Below are positions 20,980 through 31,877 of a DNA stretch of 64,000 nt, in pieces. This DNA comes from Myrmaecium sp. VS I D KN 1 (lineage: Eukaryota > Ascomycota > Dothideomycetes > Valsariales > Valsariaceae). A program made the position numbers and the translations under genes. How positions within the stretch are numbered: the first letter of the stretch is position 1; every line of letters begins with the position of its first letter. The stretch lies in contig JADQAV010000028.1 of assembly GCA_019775845.1 (NCBI GenBank), positions 744,001 to 808,000 of the forward strand. Reading direction: 5' to 3'. The notes under the pieces were generated by a model. That model had not been told where the DNA came from. It did no database searches and worked only from the letters and a program-made list of their open reading frames with translations.

Positions 20980-23916
20980 ATGGGAGAACCTTCTAACCAC
21001 CTGACTTCCCTAGACCGCATCAATTCATGGGCAAAAGCTCATGCCTCACGCCGAACTGTGTTCGCTGGAGACCAACGGTCTGTTCTCCCAGTGAGCAACC
21101 AGCCAGCCGATACGACTCCAAATGCCCATTCGCGGACCACCACTCCTCGCTCGGCTCCAGCTGCACCCGGAAGAGCGAATAGTGACAAGCCATCCCGAAG
21201 TCATGCCGCAGACACTGCGTCCGCCCCTCAGCCGCCGCCCGGCCCGTCGTCTGAGGGACATCAACCTTCCGCCGTAGAAGCATCCGAGAAGCAGGCAGAC
21301 AAGCCTGGCTTGCCTGCCCGCATGAAGAATGGCTCCATTCGTTTTGTAAAACATACCAAGGATGCTGTCACCTCTAGCTGGGTGAACGTGCTCCTGGTTT
21401 TCGTACCCATCGGTATCGCCGCTGAAGCTGTCCATCTCAGCCCGGGACTCATCTTCGCAATGAACGCCATCGCTATCATTCCGCTGGCTGGGCTTCTGAG
21501 CCACGCAACTGAGAGCGTCGCAAGCCGATTGGGAGATACCCTGGGTGCGCTGCTCAATGTGTCCTTTGGTAATGCTGTTGAGTTGATTATATTGTGAGTT
21601 ATGATCGTCTATCATTCCCTGACAACAGCTAACCGAGTTTCCTAGTATGTATGTCGTTCCCAAATCAAATATATGCGCTTTCGCCTTATCAATCAACATG
21701 CCCATGCTACTGCCCCGATTTTGTGGCTTTGTAAACCATTTGATACATCCGAATGACCACTAACAATCATCCTTTGTCGTATAGCATCGCACTCGTGAAG
21801 GTAATTCTCTCTATGACTTGTTTCAAGATCCCCTGGCTAACTTCTTACAGAATGAGATCCGTATTGTCCAGGCGTCTTTACTGGGGTCCATTCTCGCGAA
21901 TTTGCTCCTTATCCTCGGAATGGCATTCCTTTTTGGTGGCCTAAGATTCCGAGAGCAGGCAAGTGGATTGGTATGGTTGATCATTAGAAATCTACTAACG
22001 GCGGGCATTCAAGATCTACAATAGCACAGTGACGCAAATGAGTGCTTGTCTCCTCAGCCTTAGTGTGATGAGCTTGCTTCTTCCTGTGAGTACATACAAT
22101 GCGACCTCTATCGGGACATGGCCAAGGACTGACCTCTTCACGTCAAGACCGCCTTTCACGCCTCATTCCAGAGCAACGATAAAGCGGATGATTATACCCT
22201 ACGCATCAGCCGCGGCACCAGTGTGGTAAGTATGACATATGATATGCTCGTATCTGACGCTAATGATATACCAAGGTGTTGCTTTTGGTCTATATTCTGT
22301 ACCTGCTCTTCCAGCTGAAGTCTCACGCATACCTCTACGAAAGCACGCCACAGCAAATCATTGACGAAGAGTCACATCCTGGTGTCCTTGCGGACATGCT
22401 AGGATCGTCTAGCTCGTCCGGTTCCTCGGATGATTCTGGTTCTGACACGGATAGCTCTGCCGGCTCACACACTACGGCTAAGCGCATCAGGCGAGCGTTT
22501 CGAAATCGCCGACGACGCAAGTCAAGTGCTAGTTCCAAGGATACTCCGTCCATACCGTCGACTCTTAGCTCGCCCTCCGGTCCACAGTCAGTGCTCTTCG
22601 AGAGCTATGCATCTCCAGCTCTTGTTACCCCTCAGGAGGAAGGAGGACACGCGTCTCTTGGCCCTATCTTGAGCGGAGATGAAGCAGACGATGATCATGA
22701 GGCATCGAACGTACCTCGCGTAAGGGATTTTGAAGCTGGTGCCATAAAACCCCGGTCTACAGGTTCAGACAACAAAGAGAAGAAGCGTAGGAAGAAACGG
22801 AGCAAGCATCATCGCGAAGCAACATCGGTAGAGCAGTGCGACAAAGAGATCTTGCGTGGATCAGGAACCGGGACTAGTGGCGAGGCGAACGCCGCTCAAG
22901 CTCAGCCTCGCGTTGGCTTCTCAGAGAACGTACAAATCTCCGAGCACCGTGACCACCCGGCATATAGGAAGTCGCCCTTCAACATTGTCAAGCCTCTCCG
23001 CCCTGCTTTACCATCCCTGCTCACGAACACGGTTTTCTCAACTCCGCCGCCGGCGCCTTCAGGCTCACCCTCTCTAGGCCCAGGTAGGCCCCGACCGTTA
23101 CGTCGGACTAACTCGCTGCCGGATCGGCTGAACCAGACCTCACGTCTGAACAATTTGACGGCGACAAATTCGTATCCCCCTCATCCGGTCCGGAATGGTG
23201 CGCCTGAGATGAATCTGGCGATGACTGAAGTTGAAGGGGTTGATATCGCGCCCGAGATGTCTCGAACTGCTGCGGTTGTTCTTTTGCTGGTTAGCACGGC
23301 ACTTGTTGCTGTATGCGCTGAGTTCTTGGTCGATAATATTCCCTCCATGGTCGACGATTCCAATGTGAGCCAGGCATTCATTGGTCTCATCATTCTCCCA
23401 ATTGTTGGCAACGCCGCCGAGCACGTTACTGCAGTCACTGTTGCTGCGAAAAACAAGATGGATCTTGCTATTGGTGTCGCCGTCGGTAGCAGTATTCAGA
23501 TCGGTAACTACTCCCCCGTCTCTTACGGTCGCCTTCGAATTAGTGTTAACCTCAGTAATAGCTATCTTTGTCACTCCATTCGTGGTTCTCCTTGGCTGGT
23601 TCATGGGCAAAGAAATGACCCTCTATTTCAACCTTTTCGAAACCATATCCCTCTTCGTCACTGCTTTCGTGGTCAACTTTCTCGTATTGGATGGCAGGAG
23701 CAATTATCTGGAAGGTTCCCTTCTGGTGGCGGCCTACGTTATCATTGCGTAAGTTCGATTCGTATAGACCGGTCAGTACTTCGCTAACTTGCCCTGTTCA
23801 ATAGTGTGGCGGCTTTCTATTACCCGGATACCGAGGATCAGAGTTTGCTGGGAGGCTCTGAAAGCAACTCTACAGAAGCAATTGCCAGTCGCATGGCAAT
23901 GGCCCTCCTCAGGTAG
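20980..23916 (+). CDS. vcx1: vacuolar Ca2+/H+ antiporter, VCX1 type, with a long loop insertion
   Basis: Eight exons: 20980-21593, 21785-21800, 21851-21958, 22014-22085, 22148-22225, 22276-23503, 23544-23748 and 23805-23916; 810 residues in frame. The two CaCA repeats are clear: GNAVELIIFIALVKNEIRIVQ before LLGSILANLLLILGMAFLFGG, and GNAAEHVTAVTVAAKNKMDL before AIGVAVGSSIQI. Family members exchange Ca2+ for protons at the vacuole. The protein is about twice the length of yeast Vcx1 (411) because of a 110-residue polar N-terminus and a roughly 300-residue Ser-, basic- and acidic-rich loop inserted between the two halves, which could be regulatory. Exon 2 is a 16-nt microexon. The intron at 21959-22013 has a GC donor (GCAAGT). 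The gene lies next to the GlcNAc cluster, tail to tail with dac1. Confidence 0.92.
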
Positions 23917-24278
23917 TTCAGCTGATCGGGCACCAGATAGGGTACAAGTGTTCTCCAGACACATCAGCCTATAACGACCAGCCCTCTGTCGTTACCTTCA
24001 GGGGACGCGTTCATGATTGACTTTTCGCAACGGTGTTGCGCTTTCGTGAAGCTCACCGTTCGAGCTTCCGTCTCTCATTCTATTTTGTGTTGGTATCAAT
24101 ACTGCTGGCTTTCTTTGCTTCATGTCGACATTCATGTAAAACTATTTTAGTCGCGAAATATCCTGCAAGTTGTCCTCTGAACGATATAATCATACTCTTC
24201 TCCTTTTACCGTGCTTATGATTCCTGGATGGGACTGGTGTAAAAATATTGCACACGAACCACCTACGTCTACGGCCCC
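23917..24278. other. convergent intergenic region
   Basis: 362 bp between vcx1 and dac1 3' ends, T-rich; nothing else seen. Confidence 0.5.
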
Positions 24279-25811
24279 TTACTCAAGTATTTCATTGTCA
24301 ACGCCAATTTCCTGGCCCTTCTTGAACATGCAACTCCCAAACTTCCACACCTGCTCGACCTCCAACTTCCTCCAGCCGCCATGGACGCGCTGCAAGTCCA
24401 GAATGACGAGGTCGGCGTCGGCGTCCGGGTCGAGGCAGCCCTTGACGCCGTCCAGGCCGAGCAGGCGGGCAGGGGTCTCGGTGACGGCGCGGACGGCGTG
24501 GGGGACGGCGACGCCGGTCCAGTTGAGGAAGTTGCTGACGCACTCGACGAGCGCGATCGACGAGCCGGCGATCCGGCCGGTCTCGAGCTGGGTGAGGAGG
24601 GGGCCGCGCTTTCGGATGCGGCTGCCGCCGGCGTCAGCGGTCTTGTTGCCACGGGACCAGTCGTAGTCGCCGTCGGGGAGGCCGGCGAGGGCCATGGCGT
24701 CGGTGACGAGGACGAGGCCGGCCGGGTGGGCGGTCGCGGCGATCTTGACGGTGGTCGGGTGGAGGTGGATGCCGTCGGCGATGATGCCGAAGTAGGGTTT
24801 TTGGAGGGGTTGGAGAGGTTGGAAGGGCGGTGCGGGGGTGGAGGAGGAAGGCGTGGAGGGCGGCGATGAGGCTGCGGATGCGGATGCGGTGCTGGGGGCG
24901 GGAGGGAAGGTCTCGGTGCCGAGGAGGCCGAAGATGCCGGGGTTGCGGTGGTGGAGGGGCCGCATGGCGTTGAAGAGGTGGGTGATCATGGTCGCACCAG
25001 CGGTGATGCCGGCCAGGGCTTCCTCATAGGTCGCTTCCGAGTGGCCGATGCTCGCGATGAGCCGGTTGGGATTGGAGGCGGCCGTGAGGGAGGCGATGCA
25101 GTCGAGCGCGCCGGGCAGTTCAGGGGCGAGGGTGATGATTTTGGCGTTGGCGAGCGCGTTGGGACCGCCGTAGAAGGCGGACAGGGTGGCGAAGCCGTCG
25201 GGACCGGCCTCTTGAAGGAGGTGAGGGTCGTGGATGCCGTTCTTGGTTGGGGAGATGAAGGGGCCTTCGAGGTGGGCGCCGAGCGATTCCGCACCGTCTT
25301 GGGGGTTCCGCGAGGTCCCTGATGGCCCCAGGTATGGGAGTGTCTGGGCTCAATGTCAGTATGTGTTTGTGGTTTAGGACATTCCGGCCGGTATCGCTGA
25401 GGCGTCGCTGACCTGATGGTAGACCTCGCTCCTTTGGCTGATGAGAGTCGGCAGGTAGGAAGTCACTCCGGTTCGGATCAGCTTCTTGTTGACCCGTTTG
25501 ACGCCTTTGGCATAGGCAGCCATGTCTTCGGGCACGACGGAGAAGTCGCAGCTAAAGGCGCCATTGAGCTGGACGTCGATGAAGCCCGGTGCCACGATCT
25601 TGCCATCGAGGTCAATGACTTGGTCCGGGACGGCTCTCTGTCCGAAGAAGACCTCTTGGCTGTGGAGGATCTTGCCGGTGACGGAGCTGAACCAGAGGTC
25701 GTCCTGGATGAGCCTGTCGCCCTTGATCAAGAGGCAGTTGGTGAACTTGGTGATGCCGCTTCGGCTTGGAGAGCAGGACGAAGGAGGCGTGTGAGTGGTT
25801 ACGGACGGCAT
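24279..25811 (-). CDS. dac1: N-acetylglucosamine-6-phosphate deacetylase
   Basis: Exons 25811-25413 and 25343-24279 encode 487 residues; the 69-bp intron has a GTCAGC donor. This is the NagA amidohydrolase that turns GlcNAc-6-P into GlcN-6-P and acetate. Visible motifs are VAPGFIDVQLNGAFSCDF, the metal-site HLEGPF at 157-162, GHSEATYEEALAGI, HLFNAMRPLHHRNPG, the substrate loop DGIHLHP and the catalytic aspartate region VTDAMALAGLPDGDY. An insertion of about 40 residues (275-315) rich in Pro, Ser, Thr and Ala separates GIFGLLG from YFGIIADG, where bacterial NagA has a short loop. dac1 is head to head with nag3, and its substrate would be made by hxk3 in the same cluster. Confidence 0.95.
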
Positions 25812-27048
25812 TGGTAGGGGCAGTCCAAGCGATTGGGTGATATTCGGACGGAAAAGAAAGAGGGAAGAGAAGATAAGCTGGGAATCGTTCAGCGCGAGGA
25901 GAAAAAAGGCTTGAAGAAAGACGAGAGGAAAGGGAAGAAGTAGATAGCATTAGACACAGACATGTTGTCTATATCAATGAGCCGGCACGTTTGGCCCGGT
26001 GCACATGGCGTGAAGATTGATATTCATTGAGCCTGTTTCGTCATGGGCCAGTCAGGTCTACCTGAGTATCAGTCACAACCACATGCAGTGCAGACTGAGA
26101 ACCGGCCGACGCGACAAGTACGGTGCTAAATTCCGAGTAAGTAGTATGTAGCAGTGTAGTACAGGATTCGCAAGATTCCGGGAAGGGGTGGTGCTGTTCT
26201 GTTATCATGTTATCTGTATCCATCTCTCCCTGTACAAGCGGCTTCAGTTAGTACAGTACCTAGTACTAGTGACTGGAAACGCTCGCTTGGACTATCCTAT
26301 CAATTACGGTTGCAATCGAGGTGACCTCCAGCCGCGGAGATCAACGTCGGTGCGATGGGAGGAGGGGAGGAGGAATCTGCGTTCATTCCTCCGCACCTGG
26401 CACTGCGACCTTTACTACTATGTAACTACCCACCTATCACACTGTACTCGCTCGAGTACCTAGGTACCGTCGTATGTCGGACTCCCTCACTTGACGTTAC
26501 GGTTCTGTACTACCTTAGGGACTGAGGTGCCTGAGGTGGTATAGTAGCAGAGTCGCCCCGGTTCATCATGTCGGTTCGCTTCGGTTGCTCCCACCCTTGC
26601 CTGATAACGTTATCCGGACGTCGTCCCATCTCGATCCCTCCGTCCCATCGTTCCCCTTGGTCTCTTCCGTCGCAACCTCGGATCACTCCTGGTGACTTGC
26701 TGACGATACTCACCCTGCCCTGCCCGCTAAATTAGCGGATTCAGAGTAGCACTCCCGTCCCCACACCCCGGCCAACCCCCGGCCAAGGAGGTTCAGCACA
26801 TACTAGTATCTCACACCTCGTCTCTCGTATCTCAAATGCGACCTCACAGCTGAAGTGCATGCAGAGAGGCAGCGAGCGCGGCCACCCAGCACGACCCAAC
26901 CCTACCCTCCCCACACTATCCTACCTACCTCTCGACATTTCCATCAGCCTGTCCATCCGATCGAACCGGATCTCGACTCCTTTGGCGAGCTGGATCCAAC
27001 CTGCGGCCTGGCACGTTCCATGCAGCCCTACTGCTACTGCCGCCCGCC
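25812..27048. promoter_or_regulatory. divergent promoter of dac1 and nag3
   Basis: 1.24 kb between the opposite start codons of two GlcNAc genes. It holds both promoters and is the natural place for RON1-dependent sites. By eye I could not assign a specific binding motif, and no open frame here looks real. Confidence 0.55.
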
Positions 27049-30000
27049 ATGGTTGCTGAGGATCCCCCAAAGCTTGAACCCGTGTGGGATGATCTAGACA
27101 GGCAAGTCGCTCTTTATCCTCTCCATACGGTGTTAGTGACGCGCTAATGGTAAAGCTGGCAGGACCCTGGTATGACAGCCAATCCGTTAATGGTCATTGA
27201 GTCCCTCCGAGAAGCATGGCTAACATGGCTACTTTAGGGCCAACTGTTTATGATGGGCTTTGATGGCACCTCAGTAACCCCACAGATACGTTCCCTGATC
27301 GAAAATCACCATCTGGGCTCCATCCTCTTGACCGCCAAGAACTTGAAGTGTAAGCCCCCTTTCACTTGGCTATCTCAGACATAGCATGTTGAACGTTGCG
27401 CAGCTGCAGAGGACACCACCAAGCTGGTGTACGAGTTGCAGAAGATTGCCCACGATGCTGGTCATCCGGTGCCGCTGCTCATTGCTGTCGACCAGGAGAA
27501 TGGTGGAGTCAACAGTCTCTTCGACGAAATATACATTCGCCAGTACCCCAGTGCTATGGGGATAGCCGCCACGGGGTCTACCGACCTTGCTTTCGAAGTA
27601 GCAAAAGCAACCGCCCAGGAGATATCAGCATGTGGCATCAACATGATTATGGGGCCGTGCCTCGACGTACTCACCAACGCTCGGAACCAGCCGCTGGGGG
27701 TACGGACTGCCGGTGATGATCCCCAGGAGGTCTCCTCCTTCGGCGTGGCCTTCATGAAAGGCTACAAGGAAGGCGGCGTGGTGACATTGGGAAAGCATTT
27801 CCCTTCGTATGGCAATCTCGAGTTTCTGGGCTCCGCATTAGATGTACCCATCATCACCGAATCCTTGGAGCAACTCAGTCTCAGCGCGCTCATACCATAC
27901 CGCAACGCCATCTTGCAAGGCCTTGACTCGATGATGGTGGGCGGTTGTGCGATGTCCTCTGCCGGACTCAATATCATGCACGCATGCCTATCGGACCAGG
28001 TCGTGGAGGGCCTTCTCCGCTCAGATCTCAAATTCGATGGCGTGGTCGTTTCCGAGTGTCTGGAGATGGAAGCCTTGAGTCACAACATTGGCGTTGGGGG
28101 AGGCACAGTCATGGCAGTGAACGCAGGCTGCGATATTGTCCTCTTGTGCCGCGCTTACTCGGCTCAGCTGGAAGCAATTAATGGACTCAAACTTGGCATC
28201 GAGAATTCCATGATCACCAAGGAGCGCATTCAACTATCCCTAAGACGAGTTTTGGCCTTGAAAGCCAAATGCACGTCCTGGGAGAAGGCTCTCCACCCTC
28301 CTGGCATCAGCTTCCTGGAGAGACTGCAGCCATCGCATATAGCTCTGTCCCAGAAAGCATACAATAGCTCCATAACGGTGGTCCGGGACAAAAACCGGTT
28401 ACTACCGTTGTCCAATATTATCGACGCAGAGGAAGAACTGCTTCTCTTGACCCCTTTGGTCAAACCGCTGGCTGCTTCAGCTGCTTCACGCGCAATCACC
28501 GAAACCGTCACAGCAGGCTCTCCTGAACCGGCCGCCTGGGAACGGAGTGTCTCCGTTATGAGTGGTGAGCGGGTCTTCAGAGAGCTCGGCAGATCCTTAG
28601 CACGCCAAAGGAGCGGACGGGTCCTGCATACGTCCTACACAGCGAATGGCGTTAGGCCTGTCCACGAGAATCTCATCAACCGCGCCAGTGCTATCATTGT
28701 TGTCACGGCGGATGCGAACAGGAATCTCTATCAGAATGGCTTCACAAAGCATGTTTCGATGATTTGCAACATGCAGTATTCTGCTGGAGGTGAAAAGAGG
28801 GAGAAGCCACTGATAGTGGTGGCAGTGAGCTCGCCTTACGACTTTGCCATGGACCCATCCATCGGTACCTACATATGTACCTATGACTTCACGGAGACCG
28901 CATTAAACTCCCTGGTCAAGGTCCTGTATGGCGAATTAACCCCCACAGGATCTGTGCCAGGCACTATCAGCCAGAGCCAGAAACTTCACCAGTCCCGACA
29001 ACACTGGCTCGTGGAAATCTACAACGAAGAGAGAGACGCGCATGCCCTTGACAACCTTGTGAGGGTCGTAACAGAAGAGTCTCCGCCCAACCAGCGATCA
29101 GAACTTTCGGGGGCATCCTCCAGTTCTTTCATGCTGAACCACCCGGAGGTGATTGAGACTCACTTCGTAGTCCGGAACAGCAGCACACAATCTCTCTACG
29201 GCTTCTGCTCGACATACTTCTTCAAGTCCACGGGCACGGGCATCATCGGTGCACTATTTGTAGACCCTGGCCGCCGAAAGCTATCAATCGGGCATTCCCT
29301 TCACACTCGCGCGATCCGAACTCTACTTCAGAGGGAAGGTATCAAGAGATTCCAACTGGGCTCTCGTCTTCCCAGTATCTATCTCGGCGTGCCCACAACG
29401 CACTCCGCGGAAAGAAAGCGGATCCGGGCTTGGTTCGCCCATATGGGATGGAACATGGCTTTGTCACGTCCGGTCTGCAGCATGGTCGCGCGGAATCTGT
29501 CGACATGGGCACCCCCGGAGGGCATGGCGAAGAGTCTGGAGAGCGCTGGCGCCAAGTTCGACCTTGTCTACGGTTGGGAGTACTCGGGGCCGATTCTTGA
29601 CCATATCAAAACGAGCAATCGTCAAGGCCTGTCTGAGACGTACAAGCTGGCATTGATGGACCCGTCGGCATGCGGGATCATCCGCGCGAAACGGCCAGAC
29701 GACGGCGCACTGGTGGGGACAGTAGTGCTCTACAACATGAACTCACGGCTTGCGGAGTATGTCCCGGCGATGAAAGATCTTGGAGAGGTGACGGGCGGGA
29801 TCTCATCTCCAGTGATCTCCCCTGCGGTTGGTGAATATTCAACGCTGCTGCAGGGGTTGATTCTGCTCGGTATGCGCCAAATCAAGCAGCAGGGCTGCAA
29901 TGCCTGCATCTTGGACTATGTGAGTAGCATCCCACCGCTCTCGTCTGCACATTACCACCCCTTCTCGCGCAGCCCCTTCATTTGCTTTTTTGACATGTTT

Positions 30001-30161
30001 CTGACCATGTATGGCACCCACAGATGGATGGCGATGGCAGCGTAGATGGCCTCTCGGCCATGGGCTTCAGCGTGCTGCATAATTTCGAGGAGGTCAGCTG
30101 CGATGCAGCAACGTGGAATATGGTTCCCCATGGTCAAATGGAATCGGCGCGCGTCTGGTAG
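27049..30161 (+). CDS. nag3: GH3 glycosidase-like protein fused to tandem GNAT-like domains (NAG3)
   Basis: Five exons: 27049-27101, 27163-27169, 27238-27349, 27404-29919 and 30024-30161; 941 residues. Intron 1 has a GC donor and exon 2 is a 7-nt microexon; together they restore DLDRTLGQLFMMGFDGT. Residues about 17-370 form a NagZ-type GH3 barrel: DQENGGVNSL, RNQPLGVRTAGDDP and KHFPSYGN at 188-195 align with bacterial NagZ. However, the SDxLxM nucleophile motif reads SECLEM (Glu275), and the DSH acid/base dyad is not found after KHFP. Two acetyltransferase-like regions follow, about 640-750 (VDPGRRKLSIGHSLHTRAI) and 780-941. The same fusion occurs in fungal GlcNAc clusters under the name NAG3. 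There is no signal peptide, so it is probably cytosolic. Hydrolysis of GlcNAc-containing sugars is inferred, not proven. Confidence 0.9.
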
Positions 30162-31813
30162 GGGTGGTACCGTTCGTAGCCACGGGATTGGATCTGTTTT
30201 GTGATGCATCTTTGGACGAACGCTGGGAGAGCTGCACTTGGCGATTTGACGCCGTGACACGGCAGCTCCAGCGCCTCTTCCAGACAAATGAAGATAGGAA
30301 AGACAGGACAACGGCGCATTCTTGACGGTATAGAAGCCCGTTCACCTTGTCCTCGGCCTGCTGGATCAGTTCGTTGTTCACTTACGACGTCGGCGGACGG
30401 ACTATCGCAAAGGATTGGGGGGTGGGAGACCAGATGAAAATCGGGGTGATCCTACAGACTGGATGATTGGAAGCTGTGCACCAAATGCAGGCCGTTGGTC
30501 GGCTGTCAGCAATCACATGCGAGCCGGCGGGCGGTAAGAGCGAACGGGCGGGTGATAACCGGCGAGGGCTCTTGTGGTGATGGCTGGGTGAGGGCCCAGG
30601 GTCAGCTCCGATAGGCAGATTGCGGGGATGCCGAAGCCGAACGGACGGAGCGAGCGTTCCGGAAACGCGCCGAGGGTTACTAGTAGGTACTTGTCCGGTC
30701 CCCCTATCTCGGAAATCCGTCCTCTTTTAGGCTGCTTCTTGCATTTGCTCGATGCGTGTCGGATACAAATAAATGCATGCGCCTTTCTGAGTGAATCAAC
30801 CGTGGCCCCCAACGAGCTCCGTCATCAGTGAATGCGGCTCTCACCAAGGCGGCTCAGCAAGCGGGCCGGTGTTGTTGGTCGGTTGTCGGCGGGGGTCCGG
30901 GGATCCCCCTTGGGCCAAAGCCGGGCCCCCACCCCGGGGCTCGTCTGTCTTGCCGGCACTCCGCAAAAATCGACCGCCCATTTTTTTTATCTCCGTCATT
31001 CGCGGAGTTCGAAGTTCACGTTCCCTGGACATCATCGGCCACGCCGAGAGAGCAAAGGGAGCAGGAAAGGAATCGTGTGCGCGCATGACCCGGCCCGTCG
31101 TCCGGTTCCTGTTACGCAGACTGGGTCGCCGGCGTGGTCGCACCAAACATCCATCCATCCATCCACCCATCCCTCTTGCCCCCGGAGGATTTTTTTTTTT
31201 CGCAGCCGTGCCCTGAGCTGAGTGGACGGAGGGACAGCGTCGGTGTCGGTACAGCAAAAGTACCTGCCCTGCCTGGTGGTTACCTGCCTCCTCCCATCAC
31301 CTCCGGCGCAGGCAGGCAGTCAGGCAGTTGCTGCTGCGGGCACTCGCTCCTCCTCGTCCTCCCTCCTCATCCACCGTCACCGCTGCCATCCTCCTTTCCC
31401 CCCTCCTTCCTTTCCGGCTCCCATCCCGTCCTTCTCCGGCCAGACTCACGCCGGACCTGCTGTCGCTCTCTCCTTCCAGTGCCGTTATCGCCTTTTTTCC
31501 GGGCTACCGGCAGCGTGAAGTGAACAGGAAGCATCAGAGGCGCTGCCTCTCCCGCTGCGGAAATCCGTCCACCGTCCACCGTGCGCCCGCTGCCCGCTGC
31601 CCGCCCGTTCCCACTCCCACTCCCACTCCCACACTCGGCCTTCCCGGGGCGGCCTCCCCTCGCCTCACCATACCACACACCTCACCTCACCACGCCCGCC
31701 CGCCCTCCTCGCCGTCCGTCATCAGGCGTCGAACAGGAGAACCTAGCGGAGCGCATGTACACCGTCGTCCCTTCCCACCCATTCACTCCGTTGCCTTGTC
31801 CGTCTACCCGGCT
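30162..31813. promoter_or_regulatory. promoter and probable long 5' leader of ron1
   Basis: 1.65 kb from the nag3 stop to the ron1 start. The second half is strongly C/T-rich with short tandem motifs, for example CATC repeats near 31146 and TCCCAC repeats at about 31609-31632. That is typical of long leaders of fungal regulator genes. Several upstream ATGs occur; the nearest opens the overlapping frame at 31755. Confidence 0.5.
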
Positions 31814-31877
31814 ATGGAGGGCTTCGATACCATTACGATGTCCTACTTGGCGGCTCCCATGTCACTTTCCAACGTGA
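31755..31877 (+). promoter_or_regulatory. upstream ORF overlapping the ron1 start codon
   Basis: ATG at 31755 opens a 40-codon frame that stops at 31877, 64 bp past the ron1 ATG (31814) and in a different frame. Both ATGs have a purine at -3. If this leader is transcribed unspliced, translation of the uORF would suppress RON1 synthesis unless it is skipped. Confidence 0.45.

Noticed and set aside
31328-31813. N-terminal extension of RON1 upstream of 31814
   Set aside because: In-frame but highly Pro/Ser/Arg-rich and coded by simple repeats. The MEGFDTITMSYLAAP start has good context and looks like the real N-terminus.
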